Shown in pieces: positions 31,996-43,508 of a stretch of DNA of 64,000 bases. The position numbers and the translations under genes were made by a program. Positions within the stretch are counted from its first letter, which is position 1, and every line of letters begins with the position of its first letter. Below the pieces are notes generated by a model. That model made no database searches. It was not told the DNA's origin and saw only the letters and a program-made list of their open reading frames with translations. Source of the DNA: Ursus arctos (taxonomy: Eukaryota; Chordata; Mammalia; Carnivora; Ursidae); the NCBI RefSeq assembly GCF_023065955.2, contig NC_079873.1, positions 7,516,566 through 7,580,565 on the forward strand, written 5' to 3'.

Positions 31996-32490
31996 ATGAT
32001 TCTTGCTTACAATCAAGTTGGGCAGCACCAACCTAGGAGAACAAATGATTAGAAGGAATCAACCATCTCAGCTGGGCTTTTGAAAGGAAGCCGATGTGAA
32101 AATTTCAAGGCTGTGGGCTCTGGTGCTGTGTCAGCTGTGTCCTTTCTATAACAAATGCTATGCATTAACATAGTGTCTGGACCTTAAAAACAGTCCTTAT
32201 CATTCTCCCAGGCCCCTCTCTGCTGCCAGCTCAGTTGCTCACTGTCCCTGAGCTGACCTCAACATCTCAGGGTAGCAGCCTAAGTTGGAGGGAGGGGGTG
32301 AAGGAACAAAGGGGGATAAACTGACATGGTAAGAACGGGTCCCTGAAATTCATGAGTTTTGATTATTTTTACTTTCTTGTCAAAAAACGTAAATTTTGCC
32401 TTGTCACAATATAAAGAGAATCCATTTCATAATTTACACAGCTGATCTCAAATACTATCCTATTTCAAGCTCCATCACATTTTCCTCAGA
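31996..32490. other. non-coding, no recognised repeat
   Basis: Nothing recognised. Confidence 0.4.
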
Positions 32491-32499
32491 TATTGAAAT

Positions 32500-32885
32500 G
32501 ATATCCTGGCAGAAACATTGGCATGTGCTTGCCAAGCCCTCCTGGGCACAAAACTAAACATTTCCCGGCCCCTTGCAGTTAAGTGAGGCCAGGGAATGGA
32601 GTTGGCCTGTGGCAAGTAGCCTGCTCCTAAAGCCTTCTGCATGGCCCTTGAAATTCTCCCTTCAGTCACCTGTTGGCCAGATGTTGAGAATGTAGCTAAG
32701 GTCCCTAAGGCTCTAGTGATGAGACAGCTGCTAGACTGGGAGAACCTGGGTCCCTGGACTCCTCCTTTTCCATTGTCATTGGTCAACCGCACTGGAGTCA
32801 AATGTGAGTGAGAAATAAACAGATGTTGTGGGAAGTCACTGTTTATTACAACAGTTGAATTAGTTACTCTGACTAGAACAGCTGT
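32500..32885 (+). repeat. LTR-like fossil, unclassified
   Basis: Ends with GTGAGTGAGAAATAAACAGA then a TGTTGTGGGAAGTCACTG block. That is a polyadenylation-site context familiar from old mammalian LTR-type repeats. The 146-codon minus frame across it has no domain and is incidental. Confidence 0.4.
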
Positions 32886-33109
32886 ATTATTTTCTTTGTG
32901 GGACAGATGTCGCATGCTGGTCCTGGGTATGGAGGGACATGTAATAGGTCATGAGGGTGGTGATGAAGACATAATCCCTTTGTGTTCTTCCCTTCTAAAC
33001 TATCCATGGATCATTCCAGACACCAGGTCTCCATCTGTGGAAATTGAGGTCTTTTCTTAGTGAGTCTGTATGAACTTCCCATTCTACCTTAAATGCTGAT
33101 TCTAAAATA

Positions 33110-33340
33110 CTCTTACCCACGTGACTTGAAATCATCACACTGCTAAAAACCCCTGCTGCCAACCTGTGCCCCCATTCTCCGTCGTGGGGGTCCTGTAGGA
33201 CATTCGACAGCATCCCTCGTCTCTACCCACTAGATGCCAATAGACTCTCCTCCAGTTATGACAACCAAAAATGCCTCCACTCATGGCCACATGCCTGTGG
33301 GGGGCTCAGTTACCCTGCTTGAAAATCACTGGTATAGAAG
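33110..33340. repeat. MER20 DNA transposon fossil
   Basis: Keeps GGGTCCTGTAGGACATTCGA, TCTACCCACTAGATGCCAAT, CAGTTATGACAACCAAAAAT and a degenerate GCTTGAAAATCACTGG end. It is the third MER20 copy in the window. Confidence 0.65.
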
Positions 33341-33514
33341 AACGAGGGGCACTTTTGTGATGCCTTTAGCAGGGAACTGTAAACCTTTATCTGGGTGGGA
33401 CTCAGGACATTGACCTTCCCTTCGATTTTAGTTGGCTCCAGGTCTCTTCTTTACAAGGTATTCTGAAATTAACCAATGATCTCGTCCAGTCTATCCACCC
33501 AGTTGATTTTTCAT

Positions 33515-34275
33515 TTTTCATTTTTAAAATTGAGATGCCATTGACACATATAACATTATATAAGTTTAAGGTGTACAATGTGTTGATTTGATACATTTAT
33601 ATATTACAATATGATTACCACTGTAGCTAGTTAGCTAACACCGCTATCATGTCACATAATTATCGTTTCTTTTTTGTGGTGAGAACTAAGCTCTAGTGTC
33701 TTAGCAGCTGTGAAGTTTATACTATAGTATTGCTGACTATAATCACTACGCAGTTCATTAGATTTCCAGGACTTATTTATGCACTAGTTGCAAGTTCGTA
33801 CCCTTAAATAGCATCTCCCCATCCCCCCACCCCAGCCCCTGGAAACCACCATTCTACTCTTTTGTTTTCATGAGTTCAGCTTTTTTAGATTCCACATGTA
33901 AGTGAGATCATACAATACTTATCTTTCTCTGTCTGGCTTATCTCACTTAGCATAATGCCCTCTAGGTCCATCCATGTTGTTGAAAAAGGCAGGATTTCCT
34001 CCTTTCATGGCTGAATAATATTCCATTGTATATATACACCACATCTTTATTCATTTATCTGTTGACAGACACTTAGGTTGTTTCCTTATTGTGGCCATTG
34101 TGAATAATGGTGCAATAAACACAGGGGTGCACATATCTCTTCAATATCCTGTTTTCATTTCCTTTGGATACATACCCAGAAGTGGAATTGCTGGATCATA
34201 AGGTAGATCTATTTTTAATTTTTTGAGGAATCTATGTACTGTTTCCCATAGTGGCTGTTTCAGTTTTATTCCTAT
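33515..34275 (-). repeat. old L1 (L1M-type) 3' end: ORF2 C-terminus plus 3' UTR, antisense
   Basis: Read on the minus strand, the end of ORF2 can be followed ([21 protein letters not shown] text with damage), then the 3' UTR. On the plus strand this gives GGCTTATCTCACTTAGCATA and TGGCTGAATAATATTCCATT. It is 5'-truncated, and stops and indels are frequent. Confidence 0.85.
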
Positions 34276-34441
34276 CCATCCAGTTTAAACTCTGGCCATA
34301 TGGAAAGGACTTTTTTTTTTTCCTCATCAGAATAACTAAAGTTTAAAGTTTAATCTTCACCTAACTCTCTTGGGAATCTGGCTGAGGTAGTTCAAAAAGA
34401 ATGTGCTATATAGGCTAAGTTTTTAAATTATTGGCTATTTT

Positions 34442-34629
34442 AATTTAATTTTATTTAAGATTTTATTTATTTATTTGAGAGAGAGAGAGAGCATGAGCAG
34501 GGGCAAGGGAGCAGAAGCAGACTCCCCGCTGAGCAGAGAGCCCAACACAGGCTGGATCTCCAGGACCCCGAGATCATGACCTGAGCTGAAGGCAGCCACT
34601 TAACCAGCTGAGCCACCCAGATGCCCCTA
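34442..34629 (-). mobile_element. SINEC, antisense, older subtype
   Basis: A-rich end TTTATTTATTTATTTGAGAG at left, head ACCCAGATGCCCC at right. The 17-bp TSD AAATTATTGGCTATTTT / AAATTATAGGCTATTTT (34,425 and 34,630) has one mismatch, so this copy is older than those with perfect TSDs. Confidence 0.9.
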
Positions 34630-34646
34630 AAATTATAGGCTATTTT

Positions 34647-35345
34647 TAAATCCCTTAGATTGGAACACATATTAAACATGATGCATTTCACTGTCTCGAC
34701 ATTGACAGCTATTAAAAAAAACCAAACCAACCAATGAGTGTACACATTTACGTGCATCTTCTTTCTTAACAGAATCTCCCAAGTAAACAATCTCTTTTGC
34801 CTACATTTAATGAGATTTTAAGAATGTTTCATTAAGATCTCCATACAATTTGTAGCAACATTTGCATTTTGTTTTCAGTGCTGTAGAAATCAATTGTTTT
34901 TTTTCTCAGAGAAACCAAAGCTTCCCCAAGCACCTTATCGCTTAAGAGAAACAGCTACAAATGCTAAAGGTTAGTATTTCAGCCCAAAGGTAAACTGAAG
35001 AACCTCTCTTATGCTCAGAAGCAAATGGAGTTAATTTCTGAATTTGCTACCAAAAATATATTTTCACCGATGCTCCCTGTGAGTTAAAACGAGTATTATG
35101 CAGTGAGTGTGTAGGTATGGTTTAAACAAAGCAATACATACGATGCCTCTACACAAACAGAAAAGTTCTCCAAGTCACTCTCAAGTGTCTCCTTACTGTG
35201 ACTCAAGTTTCTTTACGTTTCTGTGTCCAGATTTGCAAATGTTATTGTCAAAAAAGCCCTCTCAAAACCACAGCATTACGTTCTAGGCTTATTCTCTCTT
35301 GGTTATTCTCTAATAAATGTATTTGGAACCAAGATATGTTATTTC
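34647..35345. other. non-coding, no recognised repeat
   Basis: About 700 bases, nothing recognised. Confidence 0.4.
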
Positions 35346-35361
35346 AAGCTACAAGGTCCTC

Positions 35362-35602
35362 GGGGTGCCTGGGTGGCTCAGTTGGTTAAGAGTCTCCCTT
35401 TGGCTCAGGTCATGATCCCAGAGTCCCTGGATGGAGTCCCTGGATGGAGTCCCGGGCTCGAGCCCCGCGTCAGGCTCCCTGCTCAGCGGGGAGCATGCTT
35501 TTCCCTCTCCCTCTGCTCCTCCCCCTGCTTGTGCTCTTGCTCCGGCTCTCTCTCGCTTGCTCACTCTCTCAAATAAATAAACTCTTCAAAAAAAAAAAAA
35601 AA
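35362..35602 (+). mobile_element. SINEC with internal 14-bp tandem duplication
   Basis: Head GGGGTGCCTGGGTGGCTCAG, A tail of at least 15 A. The TSD AAGCTACAAGGTCCTC lies at 35,346-35,361 and 35,603-35,618. Near 35,421-35,450 the unit AGTCCCTGGATGG occurs twice in tandem, lengthening the element; this is absent from its relatives here. Confidence 0.94.
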
Positions 35603-35618
35603 AAGCTACAAGGTCCTC

Positions 35619-37380
35619 AACACAGCACGAGAAATCTGGGTTGTCTTCCTTCTGCCTCTTAAATCTTCTCTCTTCATAATGACGCAGTAATCCAATTTTA
35701 GCTTTTATTTTACTCAGCGCTCCATCAAGCAGTACGGAATTCAGTTTGCTTACTTGCTTCCCAAGTACTCAGACTAAAGAATGTGTTACTGTCAAGGCAA
35801 ATAATGTGATTAGAAGACTTATAAGGAATTAAAAGGATAAGAAAGAAAAAGTCCTGCTCTGTCAATATGTCATCTCTCAGTTTTCATTATTAAAAGGACA
35901 GAACATGATTTGTTTTCAGTACAAAGTAGAACTTAGAAAAATCTTTTGTAACTAAGGAACTTTCTCAGCTGCTCCACGGATGACTTTCACGGCTACAGGA
36001 ATAGCAGGGGTACTGCCCCGAGGAGGAACTGATCAAGAGTTAATGCTAAAGCTTCCTTCTGGTCACCCCAACTCGTTCACGAGGAGCCACATAGCTGAAA
36101 CCACACATAAAGCCAGCATATATGTAGACCTGGCCACACCAAATTCTTAGCTTATATTGCCGGCCCCGATCATCTCCCTCAAGATATTTGAACCAGAAGA
36201 AATATTTTGCTTTAAATCAAGTGGCCCAGATCTCAGCTTAAAATCAGTGATATGCAGAGAGTGGGCAGCACATCGCTACATCTGCCTCCCAGCTGCCAGA
36301 AAAGTAAATACATAGAGCAAATTTTATATCAGAGAGGCGAGGAACTTCGATCTCTTAGGAGACAAAAGGCAGCTGAGAGAAAAGCTGCTGAAATCGAGCA
36401 GGAAATTCCCCTTCTTACCATGCCCCAGACGTCCTCACCCCTTCCCAAGTTTTTAAAAGTCACCCTACAATGCACAACTCCGAGCTCAGACTTCTCATGT
36501 TCCTGTTGTAGCTTCTGACCTTTCAGCTGACCCACTGATAACCCAGCATAAGAGAGATTAACTAACCATATGCTGAAAGGTTCGACCATCCCTTAGGGGG
36601 TATTGAACTACATGGAGAACTCTATGTCCTGGCAGGGGAAACACAGTCTAACCCAATTTTCTTACCACGACATGCATTTCATGGGCCTGGGAAAAATGGA
36701 TCTTTTTACTTGTTTTACCAAACTCCATCAAAACATGACTAGGTGTCGCCCAAACAACTAATCAGACCCTGGATTTTATTGTGGCTCGAGGGGGAAGCAG
36801 AAAGACCACTGACATTTTCTTGGCTCTAAAGCTACATGAGGGGACCTCACAACCCAAACACTCCTCAAGGGATACCAAATGTCACTATACTTGATGTGGA
36901 AAGGGGTATTAACTCAAGAACCCAGATATTCTCATTCTTGTTTTGGAAAACTGATTGACATATATGAGGGCAGTCATCCACATAGCGTGCTATGATTGTT
37001 CCTAGGACCTTCTTAGAGGTTAGTCCAAGATATCTGGCTAATTCTTAAAGTCTCCCTTCTAATGCCAAAAATTTGTATTCAAGAATTCTCTGCGTTATCT
37101 TCAGCGGAGAGCTACTGCTCATGCTAGAGGCACTGACTGCCGGGTAATCTCCCACAGCTGGAGATCTCTGTCTTCCGACACAGACCTCCAACACCAGGAT
37201 GGCAAAAAGCCACAGTCTCTTTCTCAAAGCCTCTTGGTCAAGGTGCCGAAATTTCCAGTCATCTCTCCCAACCGTAAACGGCACTATCAGTTTCAACCAC
37301 TTCTCTGCTTTTCATCCCCACTGCCCCTACTTTGGCTTAGGCCACCATCTTGTCTTCCTTACGTTATTGAAACAACCTCA
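35619..37380. other. non-coding; one helix-rich open frame, not called a gene
   Basis: About 1.76 kb without recognised repeat. The plus frame 36,252-36,518 includes a charged, helix-prone run (RGEELRSLRRQKAAERKAAE), but it has no domain, no poly(A) tail or TSD that would mark a retrocopy, and no convincing flanking splice sites. Some of the stretch could be an unclassified ERV-like remnant. Confidence 0.35.
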
Positions 37381-37384
37381 TTTG

Positions 37385-38000
37385 TTTTGTTTTGGTTTTT
37401 TTGTTTCGATGAAAGTTACTGAGATATAATTTACATATCACAAAATTCACCCCTTTTATGTGTGCATTTCAACGATTTTTGGTAAGTTCACGGGGTTGTA
37501 CAACTATCACTATAATCCAGTTTTAGTACATTTCCATCACCCCAAAGAGACCCCTCTCTACTATTTAAGAGTTAATCCTTGTTCACACCTCCAGCCCTTG
37601 ACAACCACTAAGCTTTCTGTCTCTATAGATTCACCTTTTCTGGATATTCCAAATAAATGGAACCATACAATATGTAACCTTTTGTGACTGGCTCCTTTCA
37701 CTCTGCACAATGTGTTTGAAGCTCTTCCACACAGTAGCACAAATCAGCACTTCATTCCTTTTCGTGGCTGAATAATAGTCCATTGCATGGATAGACCATT
37801 TTGTTTATCAATTTACCCACCGATGGACATTATTGTTTATCACTTTACCCACGGATGGACATTAGAGCTGTTTTCACTCTTGAGTTATTATGAATGATGT
37901 TGCCGTGAACATTCATACACAAATCTGCAAGTGGAGATAAGTTTCATTTCTAGGACTGGAATTATTGGGTTGTATAGCAAATTGCTGCACAGCAGTCTCT
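37385..38000 (-). repeat. old L1 (L1M-type) fragment, antisense
   Basis: Follows the antisense L1 3' pattern: GATATAATTTACATATCACA, CATTTCCATCACCCCAAAGA, GGCTGAATAATAGTCCATTG and GGAATTATTGGGTTGTATAG. It carries a 32-bp tandem duplication at 37,801-37,864 (two mismatches). Confidence 0.8.
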
Positions 38001-38009
38001 TAACTGTTC

Positions 38010-38335
38010 TTATCTCACCTCTTGACCCACTTTCATACCCTCTCCTACTTCAGCTAGAATCTTATGAAAGTGCAAATCTAGAAATTGCTTTTCCCGGTTA
38101 AAACACTCGACAGAAGCTTCCCATTGCTTTTAGATTAAAACCAAAGCCTTGTTACGTTGTTTATGGAGCCCTGCATGATGTGTTCTCACTTCGGCAGCCC
38201 CTAATCCTGTTTTTCCACTTTCCTGGACCCTTCCCCTTCTCTGTATCAGCCAGACGAGACTGGGCTTTCTGAACAGCCTGTGAACTCTCAAGCCCTTAGT
38301 GTGGGTTTTTCCCTCTACCCAGAACTCTCCTTACT
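38010..38335 (+). repeat. L2 LINE fragment, left part
   Basis: L2 phrases: CGACAGAAGCTTCCCATTGC, TTTATGGAGCCCTGCATGAT and CCTCTACCCAGAACTCTCC. It stops at a MIR and resumes at about 38,560. Confidence 0.6.
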
Positions 38336-38339
38336 TCTA

Positions 38340-38540
38340 GGGTGATGGTTAAGAGGGCAGCTCTGGAGTTAGATACCTGAATTCACCAATTAAAGGTGTG
38401 TGACACTGGGTAAGTCATGGCCTTGTGCATCAGATTTCCCAGGTTTAAATTGGGGAATAATGGATCCTGAGTCATAGGGTCCTTGGAGGGATTAAATGTG
38501 CTACAATGTGTGAAGCCCTTAGAACAGTCCTCACTGAAAG
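38340..38540 (+). repeat. MIR SINE inserted in L2
   Basis: Sense MIR order: GATGGTTAAGAGGGCAGCTC, TGTGACACTGGGTAAGTCAT, ATTGGGGAATAATGGATCCT and GGAGGGATTAAATGTGCTAC, ending AAGCCCTTAGAACAGT. It sits between two collinear L2 pieces. Confidence 0.7.
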
Positions 38541-38554
38541 TCAGTGATGGCCAA

Positions 38555-38825
38555 TGAATTCATATTTTGGCTTAGATCTGACTCTCTTTTAGAAGCCTTC
38601 ACTGACCCTTTTGTATTGGCTTGCTCCTTTAAGTGTTTCCATAATACTCTGTTCTTGTTGTATCATAGTATCATTGTCATCATGTCATCATTTACTTTTC
38701 TGTCTTCCCCTGGCAGTCTCTGAGTTTTGTGAGGCGGACTCAATCACTTCTATCTCTTTGACTGCATGCATCACACAGAGCATGGCTCTCACTAAGTGCT
38801 CATTACAATGGTGGCTGAATTGAAA
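38555..38825 (+). repeat. L2 LINE fragment, right part (3' end)
   Basis: Continues the L2: AGAAGCCTTCACTGACCCTT, ATGGCTCTCACTAAGTGCTC and ATGGTGGCTGAATTG at the terminus. Confidence 0.6.
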
Positions 38826-38869
38826 AACTGCTCTATATTTTTTATGTTCCATCCATTCTTCTCTTGCTT

Positions 38870-39320
38870 TGTCCAGGTGTCTCTTCCAGAGAGACTTCCA
38901 TGGACTGTATCATCCAGACTACTGACCCAGCTGCAATTTGGATGGGGCTGGCCAAGAGGAGGCTCTCACAAGAGACAGATGGGTGGGTAGATGATGAGGT
39001 CATGATAATTCCCCTTCCCACCTCCTCCCTGCTGTGGTTCTGCCACTGGTTGCATTCTGCTACAAGAAGAGCTCCTGTCAGGACATCCCACTGCCATAGC
39101 TCTAGTTCTCCCTGATACCAGAAAGAACATTCCTTTTCCTTGCCCCTTCAGACCTAGGAGTGGTACCGGCAGCTTCCCACTATTGCTGATCCTTCGGTGC
39201 CTACTGTCTCCCCATCAGTGCTTCAATCCCGTCCAATCCTCTGTAAAAAGTTCATTAATGACTATGTAAATTCACTTCAGTGTGTCATCTGCTTCCAGTT
39301 GGGACCCTAACTGGTACAAT
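38870..39320 (+). repeat. LTR-like fossil, unclassified
   Basis: Ends with TCAGTGTGTCATCTGCTTCC and GGGACCCTAACTGGTACA, a terminus I recall from old mammalian LTR-type repeats. Ends are approximate and the family is not assigned. Confidence 0.35.
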
Positions 39321-40210
39321 GACTGAGCATAGCCATTATTGCACAATTCACATTCCGTCTGGGTGGCTCAGGTGGCAGAGGGGTGGCAGGGGACTCCTTG
39401 TTGTGTGTTGTTGGAGAGGTGGTGGTGGGGAGGAATATGATTTCACTATTGAAACAGCTCGTGATGCTTACAGTTCTTATTTTTATATGTATACATGTCA
39501 CTTGCCATATGCTAGGATATGTTATTGCCAATGGTGTCCATATGGATTGTTTTTAAAGCATTTTACTGGTGGATCTTGCTTTCCGGGGCACTGTGTAGTG
39601 AAGACTGGGCAGCAGCACTTAACTTGATTAATGGAAAATCATAGTCCACCCAGAGTGCTGAGACTCTTCAGGTATCACGATTCCTTCCAGTTCCAGCTAA
39701 TGGTACACTTCCCAGGCTATTCTTTCTAGTTCTATTTGAGAAACAATACTGGACATGTGATCCCATAAGTTTCATTAGAGGAATGGGTTGTAGACAGCCA
39801 AGTATCAGACTCAGGGAAGATCTACAGGTCCAAAGGCTACCTCACTTGTGTCTCTTGTATTGATCTGTCAACATTTCTTGAGCACATACTCCTTACAGAG
39901 CATGATCTTATTTGCTCAATTCCCACAAAATAAAAGGCTTGGATTGAACATTCAGATAGTTTATGATACAACTATTGCTTTGTGTCAAATAGGTGTCTTT
40001 TTACATCTGAACTTAGAGTTATAAATAACCACCCACAAAAACTTGGCTTTATTATCTAATTTGCATGACTTAAAATGATTCTCTAATATGAAAAAAGCTC
40101 AGATTTCAAGAACTCTAAACTATTTTGTTGAAGCCATCAAAATTTGTTACGGGCTGAATGTGAGAGGCTACACAGAGGAATTGATGAATTTTTAAAAGTG
40201 TGTGTTTGAA
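39321..40210. other. non-coding, no recognised repeat
   Basis: The 115-codon plus frame at 39,280-39,627 and its 74-codon minus counterpart overlap, without signatures. Nothing else recognised. Confidence 0.4.
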
Positions 40211-40212
40211 AA

Positions 40213-40735
40213 AGATAGCCATATTAGTTTCCTGCTGCTGTTGTCACAAATCACCACAAATTTAGTGGCTTACAACAAAACCAATTTATTATTTTATAGT
40301 TCTGGAGGTCAGAAGTCCAAAATGAGTCTCTCTGGACTAAAACAGAGGTGTCAGCCGGGCTGTGTTCATTCTGCATGCTCTGGGGGGATTCTGTTTCCTT
40401 GTCTCTTCCAGCTTCTAGAAGCTGCCTGCATTCCTTGGCCCATGGCCTTTTTTCCATCTTCAAAGCCAGCAAGGGCCAGCCGAGTCCTTCTCACATCACA
40501 TGGCTGTGACACTGCTTTTATCCTTACATCTCTGCCCCTCCTGCCTTTCATTTATAGGCCCCCTCTAGTTACATTGAACCCACCTAGATTATCCAAGATC
40601 ATCTCCCCATCTCAAGATCCTTAACTAAGTCACACCTGCAAAATCCCTTTTGCCATGTAAGGTAACATATTCATAGGCTCCAGAGATTAGAATGTGGACA
40701 TCTTTGGAGGCCATTATTCTGCCTGCCACAACATC
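40213..40735 (-). repeat. MaLR (MLT1-type) solo LTR, antisense
   Basis: The reverse complement carries the same blocks as the LTRs at 15,841 and 30,653. On the plus strand: ATTAGTTTCCTGCTGCTGTT, TATAGTTCTGGAGGTCAGAA, CATGTAAGGTAACATATTCA and TTATTCTGCCTGCCACAACA. The 140-codon plus frame across it is a fortuitous antisense frame. Confidence 0.8.
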
Positions 40736-42395
40736 TATTAAATACTTATTTAAAATTTTGTAAATCTTTGTGTTTGGTGTTGTAAATAATGTAAAATGGT
40801 GGAAATAAAAACTATTTTATGAGCGTTTTTAGTTTTTCCCTAAGACTGCTAAAAAAAAAAAAAAACCTAGGTACATTCTGTTGCCTTGAGGTCTACATAT
40901 TAAATGAGAATAAAAATAACCACTTTAAAGGGTTTAAATTGTTGAATTTTAAATTACGAATACCGGCAAAATTACTGATGTAGTGAACGAGCTCAAAATC
41001 GTCTCCTATTCATTGCATACCATTTTTATACATATCATTTTCCCTGAGTTAGGAAACAAATATTTCAGTAGTAATAATTATAACCGTTTAGGTTTCAGAT
41101 GTCATTTGTGATTTGGAAAAGCTCCCTGACATAATTTCATAGTTTGTATCCTCTCATCTTCAAAAGTAATACAGAGGAAACACATTTTTTGAGCCTACAT
41201 ATAATTTTTACTTAAGTAGTTTTGGGTTTGGCATTCTACAAGATAGGAACTAGAAAAATTTTTTGGTTTCTGTGGTAGAAGCTAGGAATTCTTCCCCACA
41301 TTTGCAAGCCAACAATCATATGTGATTTTCCATTTGAGCAACTGAGAAGGTAACTGGAAGATTTGAAGATGGCCAGGTTGTACTTTTTAGCACTGTAAAG
41401 GTATCATAGTCATGCCACCGTATTGAGGACAGTGAAGTAAATGGCTACCCAACAAAATTATATTAATATTATGATTCTATCAATCAAAAGTTTAACGGAT
41501 TGTCAGGTCAAGGGACAGGGTGGTGTAAACGGACAGGGCATCTGCTTTTGTGGTGCTTACATTCTAATACAGGATAAGAGGGAAATAATACACCGATAGA
41601 TAAATGAGCCAATATGCAAACAATGTAGTTCCAAGAAGGGTAAATGCTATGGTGATAGTGATATACTGGGCTCTGTTTGTGTCAGAAGGGAGGCTACTCT
41701 AAGGAAAGATGTCTCTGGAGAGGGGACATTTAAGCTGTCATTTGATGATAAACAGTTCATGATGTGGGTTCTTAAGAGCCCAAACGACTATGGCCCCTCT
41801 CTTCAGCTCCAAAGTGGGGTATGTGTACTACTGAGGGTGGGCAAGATAATCAATCCGAATATAGGAAGAAAGGATTAGAAGCTAGATTTGCATTTATTTT
41901 TAATCTAGAAAATAAGAAAGAAATTATTTTGCCAATATTTAAATATTTTACACTGGCTCACTCTCCTCGGTCCCTATGACAGATAGTCACCTGGAGTATT
42001 GCAACGCAGTGCCTTCTATAAGAACCTAGTTAAGTGAACTTAAAGGTTATATTATCTACTTTTAACTAGAGTAAATTTCAAATAATGGACCAGTGGCTTC
42101 AAAATTTGTCTGTATGGAAACAATGGGTTGAGGTAATACTATTATTGCAATCTCAAGTTTCTCGAGATTGAGAAAATGTCAGAAGCAACTCTTTCTGTCT
42201 GCCAAGTAGGCCATCATCAGCCACTTTATGACTCTATTCATAGCCAAAGAGAACTCAGCCACAAATATTTAATATTATCAAGAAATCTATATAGAACATG
42301 AATTGAGAACCACTTCCATTATAGATAAACCTTACCTAGGCTTTCTATAGGATGAAGCCATATGTGCCTTCCCACAGGGTGAAGACATCACAGTG
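40736..42395. other. non-coding; possible old interspersed repeat at 41.51-41.76 kb
   Basis: Mostly AT-rich. An A tract lies at about 40,850-40,865. Bases 41,510-41,760 contain GTGCTTACATTCTAATACAG and GATGTCTCTGGAGAGGGGAC, phrases I associate with an old mammalian repeat but cannot name. No gene. Confidence 0.35.
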
Positions 42396-42407
42396 AACAA
42401 CACATTT

Positions 42408-42603
42408 TTAAAAGTTATTTATTTATTTATCTGACAGAGAGAGAGTGAGAGAACACAAGCAGGGGGAGCGTCAGGCAGAGGGAGAAGCAGGCTCTGCACT
42501 GAGCAGGGAGCCCACTGTGGCGCTCGATCCCAGGACCCTGGGATCATGACCTGAGCCGAAGGCAGATGCTTAACCGACTGAGCCACCCAGGCGCCTGGTG
42601 TTC
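42408..42603 (-). mobile_element. SINEC, antisense
   Basis: A-rich end at left, head GAGCCACCCAGGCGCC at right. The TSD AACAACACATTT lies at 42,396-42,407 and 42,604-42,615. Confidence 0.92.
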
Positions 42604-42615
42604 AACAACACATTT

Positions 42616-43385
42616 ACTTACTTCGTCTTTATTCCATTAGGTATGTTTCATAATATACAAAATGTATAGTTCCCGATTCATAGATATATAATTTGTAAAT
42701 TGACATACATACATTTAGGATTCATGTGCATTTATTTTTACTTCTAGGCTTGCATAACCAAACACGCTTTGTGATCACTGTTCTAAACTATGATAGTTTA
42801 TGGCCCTTGTCAGCAACTGTCAGTAACCATGTATGGGACAACCCAGCTCTGAACTCTGAAACAGATTTTCAAGATGGTGTGAAGTTTTGAGTGTAATTAA
42901 GGTGCCAAGAATCACATAATCCAGCAGAATCTGGGTGGAGTGGCAATTCTCTAGCGCTTTGGAAGGAACATTCCAGTTCCAGCTAGAAGCTGCAGGGAAT
43001 CTGAGCTGATACCTGAGGCAGCACTACACTTTCTGTGCCTTCGGTTCATACAGGATATTGGCCAAGTTCCTCTGCAAAGCCATTCCTCAAAAATAGAGTT
43101 CCATGAGGCTATGCAGGGTCTGATCAGTGGCAAGTGTTATGTGAGTGTGTGCACGTGCACTAACGTGACACCACACAAGGTTTCCTCAGATCCCTTGTGA
43201 TTTCATCAAATGCTTTGAGATGCTTTGACGCATGCCTTATCTTAACACTGGATAAAGTGTTGCATAAAAGAGACTGTTACTTTCTTTAGTCAATGGCAAG
43301 AAAATCCAAAATATAACTATGGACACATTTTGACTTAAAAGAGTTAAATGTACTTTTGTTAAGGACTACCTTAGATGGTCAGGTT
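42616..43385. other. non-coding, no recognised repeat
   Basis: Nothing recognised. Confidence 0.4.
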
Positions 43386-43394
43386 GCTTTTTAC

Positions 43395-43496
43395 GTATTT
43401 ATTTTTTTAATCAACTACTTAACATAGACTGTAGTACTAATTTCAGAGGTAGAGTTTAGCGCACTTGGCATCAGGGAAATACAAATCAAACCCACA
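43395..43496. repeat. tiny rearranged LINE-1 remnant
   Basis: The left about 65 bases read as an antisense L1 3' terminus (CAACTACTTAACATAGACTG, then CTAATTTCAGAGGTAGAGTT). The right about 30 bases read as sense ORF2 (GGCATCAGGGAAATACAAAT). A 12-base direct repeat AAAGAGTTAAAT occurs at 43,338-43,349 and 43,497-43,508. Confidence 0.5.
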
Positions 43497-43508
43497 AAGA
43501 GTTAAATA

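Noticed and set aside
36252..36518. 88-codon frame with a charged, helix-like run
   Set aside because: No homology that I recognise, no retrocopy hallmarks and no convincing exon boundaries. Kept only as a note.
39355..39385. Possible SINE head (CTGGGTGGCTCAGGTGGC)
   Set aside because: The tRNA-related body, CT region and tail do not follow; only about 18 bases match, so chance is likely.
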